Both the position numbers and the translations under genes were made by a program. From an uncultured Pelagibacteraceae bacterium (GTDB lineage Bacteria; Pseudomonadota; Alphaproteobacteria; Pelagibacterales; Pelagibacteraceae), in the NCBI GenBank assembly GCA_902612345.1, contig CACMDE010000002.1, positions 32,769 through 96,768 on the forward strand: a stretch of 64,000 nucleotides of DNA, in the 5' to 3' direction. Below are positions 25,690-35,744 of this stretch, in pieces; the first letter of the stretch is position 1; each line of letters opens with the position of its first letter. The notes under the pieces are model-generated. The model worked only from the letters and a program-made list of their open reading frames with translations. It had not been told where the DNA came from and did no database searches.

Positions 25690-26661
25690 ATGAAAAATAT
25701 ACTTATAATTGGAGCAGGAGCTATGGGGGCAGCATTTTCAGTTCCTTGTATGGATAACAGACATAAAGTTACATTGTCAGAACCATATAATTTTAAATTA
25801 ATTAAAAAAATAAATTCAAATAAAAAATATCATCCATCTTTGAAATTAAAATTACACAATAATTTAATTGTAAAAAATTTTTCAAGTGAATTATTAAACA
25901 AAAGATGGGATCTAGTAGTTGTAGCGGTTAGTTCTATTGGAATTGATCTTGTTAGGAATTGTTTAAAAAAATTAAAATTCAGCTCAAAAATATTAGTATT
26001 AACTAAAGGTTTAAAATATGACAAGATTTCAAAAAAAATAATTACAATGTCCGAACAGCTTAATAAAGAAACGAGAAAATTTGATATATCAGTATTAAAA
26101 GGACCTTGTTTAGCAAAAGAGTTAGCTAGAAAAATAAAATCTAGCACTATTATTGCAAACAAAGATATTAAAAAAGCAAAATCAATAGGAAATTTAATCT
26201 CAACTAAATACTATAATATAGAATATTCGAGAGATGTTAAAGGTGTAGAGATATGTTCTGCGATTAAAAATATTTATTCTATGTTAATTGGTTCGGGAGA
26301 AGGTTCAAACACTTCATCCTCTATATTTACAAAATCTATTAACGAAATGATGTACTTAACAAAACATTTTAAAGGAAAAGAAGAAACTGTTTATGGTTTA
26401 GCTGGTGTTGGAGATTTGTATGTAAGCGCTGTAGGTGGAAGAAATAGTAAGATGGGTGAGTTTTTAGGTAAAGGTTTTACATTTAAAAATGCTAAAAAAA
26501 AATTTATGCCAAATGATACTGTTGAAGGAGCAGAGCTTGCTAGAGAAATTGGTAGATATATTTTAAAAAAAGTTAATAAGAAGAAAATACCTTTAATGAT
26601 TGATTTATTAAGATCAATTTTAAAAAATAAAAAATTGAATATTAGATGGCGAAATAAATAG
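25690..26661 (+). CDS. gpsA: NAD(P)-dependent glycerol-3-phosphate dehydrogenase-like
   Basis: 323 residues. The Rossmann motif IIGAGAMGAAFS replaces the usual GAGxWGTA. Other family signs are LTKGLKYD, LKGPCLAKELA, the catalytic-lysine region EICSAIKNIYSML, GVGDLYVSAVGGRNSKMGEFLGKG and DTVEGAELAREIG. It is the soluble GpsA type and not the membrane GlpD type. It ends nine bases before the convergent tmm stop. Directly after glycerol kinase it probably oxidises glycerol-3-phosphate in catabolism, although GpsA usually works in the biosynthetic direction. It diverges enough from housekeeping GpsA that a paralogous role is possible. Confidence 0.82.
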   Translation: MKNILIIGAGAMGAAFSVPCMDNRHKVTLSEPYNFKLIKKINSNKKYHPSLKLKLHNNLIVKNFSSELLNKRWDLVVVAVSSIGIDLVRNCLKKLKFSSKILVLTKGLKYDKISKKIITMSEQLNKETRKFDISVLKGPCLAKELARKIKSSTIIANKDIKKAKSIGNLISTKYYNIEYSRDVKGVEICSAIKNIYSMLIGSGEGSNTSSSIFTKSINEMMYLTKHFKGKEETVYGLAGVGDLYVSAVGGRNSKMGEFLGKGFTFKNAKKKFMPNDTVEGAELAREIGRYILKKVNKKKIPLMIDLLRSILKNKKLNIRWRNK

Positions 26662-26670
26662 AATTAATAT

Positions 26671-28011
26671 TTATTTTTTAGGCTGATCCAAAAATACTTT
26701 TAAAGTGTCATCCATTGCTGTTGCCCAAGGAGTGTGATGGATTGGGGCGACTGACCCAGTAACTGGAGAAGAAAAAGATTTATTCCTGTAGGTCATAATG
26801 TCTTCTACTTTATGATGCTCCCATTCTTTGAAGTGTTTTCTAATTAATTCAAAATCAATGTTTGGATAATCTGATAACCCATGAAGCTCTTTTGTATATT
26901 CAGTTTGAAAATCAATCATCTGATCTGGATTTTCTAATTTTTCTTCCATAGCTACCCATTTGTTAATATCTTTTTCAATTTCATTATTATCAGGCATTTT
27001 TACTTTTCCCATAACAACATCTCTTACATACCATGCCTGACAATCAAACATATTAAATGTATGGAATTGGTCTTGCATTCCTAAATATAATAATTTGTGA
27101 TTGTCTTGCCAAACTACACCTTTATATAATTTTGGTGGATATAATCTGTTTCTAGTTTTTAGTTTTAAGTCTTCAGACAAGAAAGGGAAGTGATGAAGAT
27201 ATCCTGAGCATAATATAATTGCATCTGCCTCTTGTTCGTGTCCATCTTTAAATATTGCTTTTTTTCCATCTAATCGATCAAGATGAAAAACTTCTGTTAC
27301 ACCATTAGGCCATTTAAATCCCATTGGATTATGTCTGTAACCAATCGTGACAGTTTTGGCTCCATATTTATGACATTGCAGAGCAACATCTTCAGCCGAA
27401 TAACTGCTACCTAACACAATTACATTTTTTCCTCTAAACTCCTCTGCATCTCTAAAATCATGTGAATGCATTATTCTTCCAGGAAAAGAACTCATACCCG
27501 AGTATTCAGGAATATATGGTACAGAAAAATGTCCTGATGAAACAACAACATAGTCAAAGTTTTCTTTCACTAATTTGTTATTTTTTTTGTCATTTGAAAC
27601 AACTTCAAATTTGTTTCCATCATATTTCACACTGGTTACAGTTGTATTAAATCTTACTTTGCTTTTAGAATTACCTTTTTTAACTCTACCTAATATATAA
27701 TCATAAAGTACTTCTCTTGGAGGAAATGAAGGAATAGGCTTTCCAAAGTGTTCATCAAAAGAATAATCAGCAAATTCTAAACATTCTTTGGGTCCATTTG
27801 ACCAAAGATATCTGTACATACTATTAGGAACTGGATCACCATATTCGTCTGAGCCTGTTCTCCAACTATAATTCCATAATCCACCCCAATCACTTTGTTT
27901 TTCAAAAGCGACTACTTCAGGAATTTTTTCACCTTTTTTTTCAGCTTGTTCAAAAGCTCTTAACATCGAAAGACCACATGGCCCTGTGCCTATGATTGCA
28001 ACTTTTGTCAT
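26671..28011 (-). CDS. tmm: trimethylamine monooxygenase
   Basis: 446-residue class B flavin monooxygenase that oxidises TMA to TMAO with NADPH and O2, and may also act on dimethyl sulfide. FAD motif VAIIGTGPCGLSMLRAF; the extended segment FEKQSDWGGLWNYSWRTGSDEYGDPVPNSMYRYLWSNGPKE is highly characteristic of Tmm. FMO fingerprint FPGRIMHSHDF; NADPH motif VIVLGSSYSAEDVALQ; C-terminal FNMFDCQAWYVRDVV. It is monocistronic on the minus strand, convergent with gpsA and divergent from the amidotransferase gene. It supplies TMAO internally, complementing import by TmoXWV. Confidence 0.94.
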   Translation of the reverse strand: MTKVAIIGTGPCGLSMLRAFEQAEKKGEKIPEVVAFEKQSDWGGLWNYSWRTGSDEYGDPVPNSMYRYLWSNGPKECLEFADYSFDEHFGKPIPSFPPREVLYDYILGRVKKGNSKSKVRFNTTVTSVKYDGNKFEVVSNDKKNNKLVKENFDYVVVSSGHFSVPYIPEYSGMSSFPGRIMHSHDFRDAEEFRGKNVIVLGSSYSAEDVALQCHKYGAKTVTIGYRHNPMGFKWPNGVTEVFHLDRLDGKKAIFKDGHEQEADAIILCSGYLHHFPFLSEDLKLKTRNRLYPPKLYKGVVWQDNHKLLYLGMQDQFHTFNMFDCQAWYVRDVVMGKVKMPDNNEIEKDINKWVAMEEKLENPDQMIDFQTEYTKELHGLSDYPNIDFELIRKHFKEWEHHKVEDIMTYRNKSFSSPVTGSVAPIHHTPWATAMDDTLKVFLDQPKK

Positions 28012-28070
28012 ATTTATTTATTATCTTATAAGTAAAATAAAAAAATTAAAATATAATTTTCATTTAGACT

Positions 28071-28853
28071 ATGAAAAAAATTCTAATTGTTGAAGGTAAC
28101 CTGAGAGAAGAAAATCAAAATTTTTCTACTTCTGGTATACAAACTCATACTCAAAGTCTTCAAGATACCTTAGCCAATTTTACAAATGAACTTGATATGG
28201 ATGTAGTAAACCCATCATCAGATGAAGATATTGATAAAAAAGTAAAGGAACTTAATAAATATAATGGCTTAATATGGGGTGGTAGTAGTTTAAACATCTA
28301 CAATGATACTCCTGAAATAAGGAGACAAATTCAATTTATGAAAGAATGTCAAAAAAAAGTAAAAAATATTCTAGCTATTTGTTGGGGCATGCAAGTAGCT
28401 GTTACAGCAGCTGGAGGAGTTGTAAAAAAATCATCTAATGGAGCTCATATAGGAATTGCAAATCAATTAGTAATAAACGAACAAGGATTAAAACATCCAT
28501 TGTACAGTGGAAAAAAAAATAATTTTAATACACCAGCATTTAATTTTGATGAAGTAGCTACACTTCCAGAAAATGGTGTTTGCTTAGCATCAAATAAAAT
28601 AAACAAAGTTCAAAGTATGTATTTTAAAATAAATAATAATAATATTTGGGGTTTACAGTATCATCCCGAAATCACTTATCAAAAAATGATACAACTTATA
28701 AAGTTTAGAAAAGATAGATTAATTGAAACAAGGAAAGTGTTTGCCAATCATGACCAAGTTGATGAACATATTTCTTTTATAGAAAAAGAAATATCAATTT
28801 CTGACAATCAACAGAGAATGATTGAATTAAAAAATTGGTTGAATTCTTTTTAA
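28071..28853 (+). CDS. class I (GATase1) glutamine amidotransferase-like protein
   Basis: 260 residues of the stand-alone triad amidotransferase family (GuaA-N-like). The nucleophile is Cys104 in [10 protein letters not shown], and the His-Glu pair is in [10 protein letters not shown]. An oxyanion-type loop is [10 protein letters not shown]. The C-terminal tail of about 50 residues is charged. Such proteins (the YfeJ type) have poorly known roles and often hydrolyse gamma-glutamyl amides. Given the tmm neighbour and the gamma-glutamylmethylamide pathway, hydrolysis of a gamma-glutamyl compound is an attractive idea but unproven. Its stop overlaps the fhs stop by four bases. Confidence 0.78.
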   Translation: MKKILIVEGNLREENQNFSTSGIQTHTQSLQDTLANFTNELDMDVVNPSSDEDIDKKVKELNKYNGLIWGGSSLNIYNDTPEIRRQIQFMKECQKKVKNILAICWGMQVAVTAAGGVVKKSSNGAHIGIANQLVINEQGLKHPLYSGKKNNFNTPAFNFDEVATLPENGVCLASNKINKVQSMYFKINNNNIWGLQYHPEITYQKMIQLIKFRKDRLIETRKVFANHDQVDEHISFIEKEISISDNQQRMIELKNWLNSF

Positions 28854-30529
28854 AATAGACCTTCTATTTCACCTTTGTCATTGAGCTTGATAGAGTCTGC
28901 TGCAGGTACTCGTGGTAGTCCTGGCATTGTCATTATTTCTCCACATACAACAACAACAAATTCAGCTCCTGATGATAAACGAACTTCCCTTACTGGAAGC
29001 ACATGACCAGTTGGAGCACCTTTTAAATTTGGATCTGTAGAGAAACTATATTGAGTTTTTGCAATACATACAGGAAGTTTTCCATAACCTTTTTCCTCAA
29101 AATCTTTTAGCTGTTGTCTTACTTTTGTATCTGCAACTACTTCGCTTGCGTGATAAATTTCTTGAGCAATTTTTTCAATCTTTTTAAACAAACTTAATTT
29201 ATCTTCATATAGGTACTTAAATGTATTTTTATTGTCTTCACAAATTTCTACAATGTTTTCAGCAAGCTCTGTCGCACCTTCTCCTCCGTTTGACCAATGG
29301 GTACATTTTGATGCTTTTACACCTTGTGTTTTACAAAAGTCTAATAATGTATTCATTTCTTTATCTGTATCAGTGATAAAATGATTTACTGCAATAGTGA
29401 CTGGAATACCAAATTTTCTTGTGTTGTTAATATGCCTTTCTAAATTGACTAATCCTTTATTCAGAGCATCTACATTTTCATTTTTTAATTCATCTTTCGA
29501 AACCCCACCATGCATTTTAAGCGCTCTAATTGTTGCTACAATAACTACACAATCCGGTTTAATTCCGGATTTTCTACATTTTATATTTAAAAACTTTTCA
29601 GCACCAAGATCGGCACCAAAACCTGCTTCAGTAACAACAAAATCTGCTAATTTTAAACCTGCTTTAGTTGCAATTACCGAATTACATCCATGAGCAATAT
29701 TCGCAAAAGGACCTCCATGAATAATCGCAGGATTATTCTCTAATGTCTGAGTTACATTTGGTCTAATTGCATCTTTTAAAAGAACAGTCATTGGACCTTG
29801 GGCATTTAAATCTTTTGCATAAATAGGTTTTTTATCTCTAGTATAAGCTATTGTTATATTTCCAATTCGATTTTCCAAATCTTTTAAATCATTAGCAAGG
29901 CAAAATATTGCCATTATCTCAGACGCCACAGTTATGTCAAACCCATCTTGTCTAGGATATCCATTTGCAACACCTCCTAAATCAACAACTATTGATCTAA
30001 GCGACCTATCATTCATATCCATTACTCTTTTCCAAACTACTCTTCTCACGTCAATATTAAGTTTGTTGCCCCAGTAAATATGATTATCAATTAACGCAGA
30101 CAATAAATTGTGAGCAGACGTAATAGCATGAAAGTCTCCAGTAAAATGTAAATTAATTTGTTCCATAGGAACTACTTGTGCATATCCACCACCTGCTGCA
30201 CCACCTTTCATTCCAAAAGAAGGTCCTAAACTTGGTTCTCTTAGACAAACAATTGATTTTTTTCCAATTTTATTTAAACCGTCATTTAAACCTACAGACG
30301 TAGTTGTTTTTCCTTCTCCAGCTGGCGTAGGTGTAATTGCAGTAACAAGAATTAATTTTCCATCTTTTGTACTTTTTTGTTGATCAAGATACTCTAAATT
30401 AATTTTGGCAATGTGTCTGCCCATTGGGCTAAAAGCTTTCGGATCATCTGGAACATTTAATACCTCAAGGATTTCCTTAATAGGTTTCATATTTGCCGCT
30501 CTTGCTATTTCAATATCAGATTTAGGCAT
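28850..30529 (-). CDS. fhs: formate-tetrahydrofolate ligase
   Basis: 559 residues, ATP-dependent interconversion of formate and 10-formyl-THF. The P-loop is [14 protein letters not shown]. Other family segments are [53 protein letters not shown] and [32 protein letters not shown]. The size matches the family. It lies between tmm and mgdABCD, so it belongs to the C1 arm that handles methyl groups released as methylene/formyl-THF, yielding formate and ATP or formyl-THF for purines. Divergent start with mgdA over 116 bases. Confidence 0.97.
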   Translation of the reverse strand: MPKSDIEIARAANMKPIKEILEVLNVPDDPKAFSPMGRHIAKINLEYLDQQKSTKDGKLILVTAITPTPAGEGKTTTSVGLNDGLNKIGKKSIVCLREPSLGPSFGMKGGAAGGGYAQVVPMEQINLHFTGDFHAITSAHNLLSALIDNHIYWGNKLNIDVRRVVWKRVMDMNDRSLRSIVVDLGGVANGYPRQDGFDITVASEIMAIFCLANDLKDLENRIGNITIAYTRDKKPIYAKDLNAQGPMTVLLKDAIRPNVTQTLENNPAIIHGGPFANIAHGCNSVIATKAGLKLADFVVTEAGFGADLGAEKFLNIKCRKSGIKPDCVVIVATIRALKMHGGVSKDELKNENVDALNKGLVNLERHINNTRKFGIPVTIAVNHFITDTDKEMNTLLDFCKTQGVKASKCTHWSNGGEGATELAENIVEICEDNKNTFKYLYEDKLSLFKKIEKIAQEIYHASEVVADTKVRQQLKDFEEKGYGKLPVCIAKTQYSFSTDPNLKGAPTGHVLPVREVRLSSGAEFVVVVCGEIMTMPGLPRVPAADSIKLNDKGEIEGLF

Positions 30530-30645
30530 TTTGTCTCCTCATCTACGAAACGAATTAGTATAGTCTTTTATATATATTTAAACTTCTAAAAAATATATAT
30601 ATAAAAAATAAGAAATAATTACTTTTAATTGGATAAAGTTATTAC
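30530..30645. promoter_or_regulatory. divergent fhs / mgdA promoter region
   Basis: 116 AT-rich bases between two divergent starts. A run of alternating T/A repeats (TATATATATTTAAAC, AATATATATATAAAAA) near 30567-30608 offers several -10-like boxes on both strands. No GC-rich hairpin or recognisable riboswitch was seen. On the minus strand fhs has a GAGGAGAC-type ribosome site. Confidence 0.45.
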
Positions 30646-31902
30646 ATGCAGAAATATTCTGTTTTTAGCTTGATTAAAAATGCGTTTTCAGACCATATGA
30701 ATTGGGAGGTGGCCTGGAAAGATCCAACTCCAAAGAAAGAGTATGATGTAATCATAATCGGTGGTGGTGGACATGGTTTAGCTACAGCATATTATTTAGC
30801 AAAAGAGCATAACATAACAAATGTTGCAATAATCGAGAAGGGTTGGATTGGCGGAGGAAATGTTGGAAGAAATACAACAATAATTCGTTCAAACTTTATG
30901 TACGATGCTAATGGACGGTTTAATGAATTTGGAATGGAATTATGGAGGAACCTCAGTCAAGAATTAAATTTTAATGTAATGTTTTCTCCAAGAGGAATAA
31001 TCAACCTTGCACACTCTGATGCTCAAATGAATGCTTATGCTAGAAGAGGCAATTCAATGAGATTAAATGGAATTGATGCAGTTTTATTAGGAAGAGAAGA
31101 AGTAAAAAAACATATCCCAATGGCAGACTTTTCTGACGATGTGCGCTTTCCAATTTTTGGAGGATTAATGCAACCAAGCGCTGGTACAGCAAGACATGAT
31201 GCAGTTGCATGGGGATATGCAAGACAAGCTGACTCAATGGGTGTAGATATTATTCAACATTGTGAAGTTGAGGGATTTAATATTACTAATGGAAAAATTA
31301 CTGGAGTAAGGACCTCAAAAGGAGAAATTAACGCAAAAAAAGTTGGGTTATGTGTAGCTGGAAGTACAAATATTCTTGCAGAAAAACTAAATATGACACT
31401 ACCAATTGAAACACATTGTCTTCAAGCTTGTGTTTCTGAACCAGTAAAACCTTTACTTGATGGAGTGGTTACATTTGGTGCTGGTCATTTTTATATAAGC
31501 CAGTCTGATAAAGGTGAAATGGTAATGGGCGGAGATTTAGATGGTTATAATAGTTACGCACAAAGAGGAAATCTTCCAACTATACAACATGTTTTAACAG
31601 GTGGTTTAGCTTTGTTTCCATTTTTAAGTAGACTTAAAATGCTTCGAACGTGGGGAGGAATAATGGATATGTCAATGGATGGCTCACCTATTATTGATAA
31701 AACACATATCGATGGATTATATTTAAATTGTGGATGGTGTTATGGTGGATTCAAGTCTACTCCTGTTTCGGGTTGGACTTTTGCTCATACAATTGCACAA
31801 GACAGACCACATGAATTAAATTCAGAATTATCTTTAAATAGATTTTCAACTGGGTATCTTTTAGATGAAAAGGGCATTGGGACAAAAACTTGGATAGGTT
31901 AA
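30646..31902 (+). CDS. mgdA: N-methylglutamate dehydrogenase / sarcosine oxidase beta-type subunit
   Basis: 418 residues of the heterotetrameric sarcosine oxidase beta (SoxB) family. The FAD motif is YDVIIIGGGGHGLATAYYLAK, followed by EKGWIGGGNVGRNTTIIRSNF, a hallmark of SoxB/MgdA. C-terminal flavin segment: WGGIMDMSMDGSPIIDKT and NCGWCYGGFKSTPVSGW. First gene of a four-gene B-D-A-G operon. In methylamine utilisers the same architecture is called MgdABCD and oxidises N-methylglutamate to glutamate, passing the methyl group to THF. Sarcosine oxidation by this particular copy cannot be excluded from sequence. The tmm/fhs/gmaS/mgs context favours N-methylglutamate. Confidence 0.85.
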   Translation: MQKYSVFSLIKNAFSDHMNWEVAWKDPTPKKEYDVIIIGGGGHGLATAYYLAKEHNITNVAIIEKGWIGGGNVGRNTTIIRSNFMYDANGRFNEFGMELWRNLSQELNFNVMFSPRGIINLAHSDAQMNAYARRGNSMRLNGIDAVLLGREEVKKHIPMADFSDDVRFPIFGGLMQPSAGTARHDAVAWGYARQADSMGVDIIQHCEVEGFNITNGKITGVRTSKGEINAKKVGLCVAGSTNILAEKLNMTLPIETHCLQACVSEPVKPLLDGVVTFGAGHFYISQSDKGEMVMGGDLDGYNSYAQRGNLPTIQHVLTGGLALFPFLSRLKMLRTWGGIMDMSMDGSPIIDKTHIDGLYLNCGWCYGGFKSTPVSGWTFAHTIAQDRPHELNSELSLNRFSTGYLLDEKGIGTKTWIG

Positions 31903-31905
31903 ATT

Positions 31906-32172
31906 ATGCTTTATATTAAATGCCCTTATTGCGGGATGAGATCGCAGAATGAATTTGCTTACGGAGGAGACGCTTCAGTCAAACGACCAGAATTAAATAA
32001 AGATGTAACAGATAAAGAATGGGATGACTTTGTTTATAATAGAAAAAGCTTAAGAGGAAAACATATAGAACTTTGGCACCATGTTTCAGGTTGCAGGCAA
32101 TGGTTTAAAGCTCAAAGAGATACAGCTACTCACGAAATTTTCAAAACCGCAACGATGAATGAAGAAATATAA
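31906..32172 (+). CDS. mgdB: N-methylglutamate dehydrogenase / sarcosine oxidase delta-type subunit
   Basis: 88 residues of the SoxD family. The structural zinc site is visible as CPYCG near the N-terminus plus WHHVSGCRQWF, giving C-x2-C...H...C. Other conserved stretches are FAYGGDASVKRPE and RDTATHEI. It is the small subunit that stabilises the complex. It begins three bases after mgdA and overlaps mgdC by a TAATG junction. Confidence 0.87.
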   Translation: MLYIKCPYCGMRSQNEFAYGGDASVKRPELNKDVTDKEWDDFVYNRKSLRGKHIELWHHVSGCRQWFKAQRDTATHEIFKTATMNEEI

Positions 32173-35168
32173 TGTCTCAGGAATTTAGAATTAAAGAAAA
32201 AGGGTACATTAATAGAAATAAAACTATTAATTTTAAGTTTAATGGCAAAAATTATACTGGATATGAAGGAGATACTTTAGCATCTGCTCTTTTAGCAAAT
32301 GGAGTCCATTTAGTTGGAAGAAGTTTTAAATATCATAGACCTAGAGGTTTTTTTGCCGCCGGAGTAGATGAGCCAAATGCAAAATTACAAGTTGAATTAA
32401 ATGGACATTCCGAACCAAATGTTAATGCAACAGAAATTGAGTTAGTAGAAGGTATATCAGCCACTAGTCAGAATTGTTGGCCGTCTGTAGAGTTTGATAT
32501 TGGTGCAATTAACAATTTACTTAATAAATTTTTTCCCGCAGGTTTTTATTACAAAACTTTTATGTGGCCCAAGAGTTTTTGGTACAAAATTTATGAACCA
32601 TTTATAAGAAAAGCTGCCGGACTAGGGGTTGCGTCTATAGAAAAGGATAGGGAGAGGTATGAACACAAATTTGAATACTGTGATTTACTTGTAACAGGCT
32701 CTGGACCGGCTGGCCTCGCAAGCGCATATGCAGCAGCAAAAAGTGGAGCAAAAGTTATTTTAGCTGAAGATAAGCACAGATTTGGCGGATCACTTTTGAT
32801 GGATGATGTGAGTATTGATAATTTATCTGGAAAAGATTGGACGGATAAAATTGTTTCAGAACTAAAAGAAATGCCAAACGTAACAGTAAAAAATCGTTCA
32901 CAAGTTTTTGGCTACTACGACCATAACATGCTTGTTATGTTTGAAAGAACAGGAGACCACCGCGAAAAAAAATCAGAATTTACACCAAGACAAAGACTTT
33001 GGTACATAAGATGTAAAGAGGTAATACTTTCAACTGGATCAATAGAAAGACCGATTGTTTTTGGAAACAATGATACACCTGGAGTTATGCTTTCATCAGG
33101 AGCAAAAGAGTACATGAAAGTTTATGGAGTTCTTGTCGGTAGAAAACCAATTATATTCACAAATAACGATAGCGCATATGAAACTGCTATAGAATTTAAA
33201 AATAATGGAGTCGAACCTTTAATCTTAGACACAAGAAAAGAGCAAAATTCAGATTTAATTAATGAGGCAAAAAATAAGGGTATTAAAATTAAATTTAATC
33301 ATGCTGTTATTAAAGCAAACGGCTACAAAAAAGTAAAATCTGCAATTATTGGTGAATTATCAGATGATAAAACAGAATATAAAAATACTAATAATGTAGA
33401 ATGTGATTGTATTTGTGTATCTGGATTTTGGACACCATCAGTTCACTTGGCATCACAATCAGGAAATAAATTAAAATTTGACAAAGAAATTGACTCTTTT
33501 ATACCAGATAAATCAAAACAAAATGAAATAACAGTTGGAGCAGCAAATGGAGATTTTACTCTAAAAAATACATTAAATGCTGGTTTTAAAGCAGGAAACG
33601 AAGTTTCAAAGAAAATAAATAATAAAGATGTAGCAATACAAGTTCCAAACGTTACAGAAAAAAATCATAAGGTTCATGATAAATTTTGGTGCTCACCTTT
33701 GCCAAAAAATCTTAAAGCAAAAAGATTTGTTGATTTTCAAAATGACGTTTCAGTTACAGATATAGAAATTGCTCTTAGAGAGGGGTATAGGTCAATTGAG
33801 CATGTAAAAAGATATACCACGCTTGGTATGGCAACTGATCAAGGAAGAACAAGTAATTTAAATGGTCTTCAACTTGTTTCTAATATTGAAAATAAAATTG
33901 TTCCAGAAGTTGGACATACTACTTTTAGACCACCATTTACTCCAGTGACTATTGGTACAATTGTTGGTAGAGAAGTAGGAAAACACTTTATGCCAACAAG
34001 ATTAACCCCAATCCATGAATGGCATGTTAAAAATAATGCAGTGTTTGTTGATGCTGGAGCTTGGAAGAGACCTAGATATTATAAAATTGGCAACGAAACA
34101 ATGTTAGATGCAGCAAACCGTGAAGCAAAAAACGTAAGAGACAAAGTTGGAATTTGTGATGTAACAACATTAGGAAAGATTGATGTTAAAGGACCAGATG
34201 CAGCTGAATTCTTGAATAGAGTTTATACAAATGCTTGGATGAAACTTCCTGTAGGTAAAGCAAGATATGGAGTAATGCTTAGAGAGGATGGAATGGTAAT
34301 GGATGATGGTACTACAACACGAATAGCAGAAAATCATTATCATATGACCACAACAACAGCTCAAGCTGCAAATGTACTGTCTCACTTAGAATATTATCTT
34401 CAAATTATTTGGCCAGAATTAAATGTAAATGTAGTTTCAACAACTGAACAATGGGCAGGCGCAGCTTTGGCAGGACCTAAGTCTCGAGATGTTTTGGCTA
34501 AACTCTTTCCAAATTCTAATGTTTCAAATGAGACTTTGCCATTCATGGGATATATGGAAGCAAATTTATTTGGAATACCAGCAAGAATTTTTAGAATCTC
34601 TTTTTCAGGCGAGCTTGCTTATGAAATAAATGTTCGATCGGATTATGGAATGTTTATGTGGGAAAAAATTATGGAAATAGGCAAAGAGTACGGAATTCAA
34701 CCATATGGTACAGAGGCATTGTCCACATTGAGAATAGAAATGGGACATGTTGCTGGGCCTGAATTAGATGGAAGAACTATACCTTATGATGTATCCCTTG
34801 AAGGAATGGTTTCAAAGAAAAAAGATTTTATAGGAAAAAGATCTTTAACAAAATTAGCTTTCAATCAACAAGATAGACAGAAAATTGTAGGATTGATTCC
34901 ACTTGATAGAAAAACTAGTATTCCTGAAGGATCACATCTTGTTTTAGACAAGAACGCGAAACTACCAAATCCAAAACTAGGACATGTGTCATCTTCATGT
35001 TGGAGTGTTGAAAATAATAATCCGTTTTCATTAGCGATCATAAAAGATGGGAAAAACATGATTGGTAAAAAATTATTCGCAGTATCACCACTAAAAAATA
35101 AATCTATAGAGGTCGAAGTAATCTCGTCTCATTACGTTGATCACGAAGGAAAGAGGGTAAGATCGTGA
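32172..35168 (+). CDS. mgdC: N-methylglutamate dehydrogenase / sarcosine oxidase alpha-type subunit
   Basis: 998 residues, the large SoxA-type subunit. The N-terminal domain (about residues 15-110) has the 2Fe-2S-ferredoxin-like fold of the family (FNGKNYTGYEGDTLASALLANG, RSFKYHRPRGFFAAG). A FAD/NAD domain starts near residue 174 (LLVTGSGPAGLASAYAAAKSG). The C-terminal half is a GcvT-like THF-binding domain (NVRDKVGICDVTTLGKIDVKGPDA, ISFSGELAYEINV, TLRIEMGHVAGPELDGRT). The latter accepts the methyl group from the amine as methylene-THF. It ends in a GTGA overlap with mgdD. Confidence 0.9.
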   Translation: MSQEFRIKEKGYINRNKTINFKFNGKNYTGYEGDTLASALLANGVHLVGRSFKYHRPRGFFAAGVDEPNAKLQVELNGHSEPNVNATEIELVEGISATSQNCWPSVEFDIGAINNLLNKFFPAGFYYKTFMWPKSFWYKIYEPFIRKAAGLGVASIEKDRERYEHKFEYCDLLVTGSGPAGLASAYAAAKSGAKVILAEDKHRFGGSLLMDDVSIDNLSGKDWTDKIVSELKEMPNVTVKNRSQVFGYYDHNMLVMFERTGDHREKKSEFTPRQRLWYIRCKEVILSTGSIERPIVFGNNDTPGVMLSSGAKEYMKVYGVLVGRKPIIFTNNDSAYETAIEFKNNGVEPLILDTRKEQNSDLINEAKNKGIKIKFNHAVIKANGYKKVKSAIIGELSDDKTEYKNTNNVECDCICVSGFWTPSVHLASQSGNKLKFDKEIDSFIPDKSKQNEITVGAANGDFTLKNTLNAGFKAGNEVSKKINNKDVAIQVPNVTEKNHKVHDKFWCSPLPKNLKAKRFVDFQNDVSVTDIEIALREGYRSIEHVKRYTTLGMATDQGRTSNLNGLQLVSNIENKIVPEVGHTTFRPPFTPVTIGTIVGREVGKHFMPTRLTPIHEWHVKNNAVFVDAGAWKRPRYYKIGNETMLDAANREAKNVRDKVGICDVTTLGKIDVKGPDAAEFLNRVYTNAWMKLPVGKARYGVMLREDGMVMDDGTTTRIAENHYHMTTTTAQAANVLSHLEYYLQIIWPELNVNVVSTTEQWAGAALAGPKSRDVLAKLFPNSNVSNETLPFMGYMEANLFGIPARIFRISFSGELAYEINVRSDYGMFMWEKIMEIGKEYGIQPYGTEALSTLRIEMGHVAGPELDGRTIPYDVSLEGMVSKKKDFIGKRSLTKLAFNQQDRQKIVGLIPLDRKTSIPEGSHLVLDKNAKLPNPKLGHVSSSCWSVENNNPFSLAIIKDGKNMIGKKLFAVSPLKNKSIEVEVISSHYVDHEGKRVRS

Positions 35169-35743
35169 GCAGCATTTCTTCTTTAAAAAATATCCATAAA
35201 TTAGGATTATTTGGTGATTGCATTAATAAAAACGAAAATCAGATAATTAAAATAAAAGAGATTAAGAATATAAATCTATTTCAAGTTGTAAAATATAAAA
35301 ATTCTAAAGTAAATTTATCAAATCTTGAAATAGATGGAGTAAAATTATCTGAAAGTCTTAAAACTTCGAATAATTCATCTACTAGAATTATTTGGATGGG
35401 TCCGAATAATTGGTATATTTTTTCAATCAAAGATATTACTGAAGATTTAAAAATTTTTAAAGACACAGATTTTGCAATTACTGATCTTTCACAATCAAGA
35501 TCAATTATTGAGCTTCAAGGTGATATGGCTTACGAAGTTTTAAAAAAAGGTTCTCCTTTGGATATAAATAAATTAAAACCAGGTGATTGTGCTAACACTG
35601 TTTATAATGGAATCACAATTACTTTAGATTTTATTTCAAAAGATCCAAATATAATTAGAATATTTGGTTTGAGAAGTTTTGGAGAATCATTGTACCATTC
35701 AATAACTGATTCTAGTCTAGAGTTTGGTTATAAATCTGTTTAA
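35165..35743 (+). CDS. mgdD: N-methylglutamate dehydrogenase / sarcosine oxidase gamma-type subunit
   Basis: 192 residues with the SoxG-like pattern: LSESLKTSNNSSTRIIWMGPNNWYIFS, DLSQSRSIIELQGDMAYEVLKKGSPLDI and PGDCANTVYNGITITLDF. It starts with GTG overlapping the mgdC stop (GTGA). It completes the B-D-A-G order of the heterotetramer. The gamma subunit contacts the THF-binding domain of the alpha subunit in the family. One base separates its stop from the convergent gene. Confidence 0.85.
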   Translation: MSSISSLKNIHKLGLFGDCINKNENQIIKIKEIKNINLFQVVKYKNSKVNLSNLEIDGVKLSESLKTSNNSSTRIIWMGPNNWYIFSIKDITEDLKIFKDTDFAITDLSQSRSIIELQGDMAYEVLKKGSPLDINKLKPGDCANTVYNGITITLDFISKDPNIIRIFGLRSFGESLYHSITDSSLEFGYKSV

Positions 35744-35744
35744 T

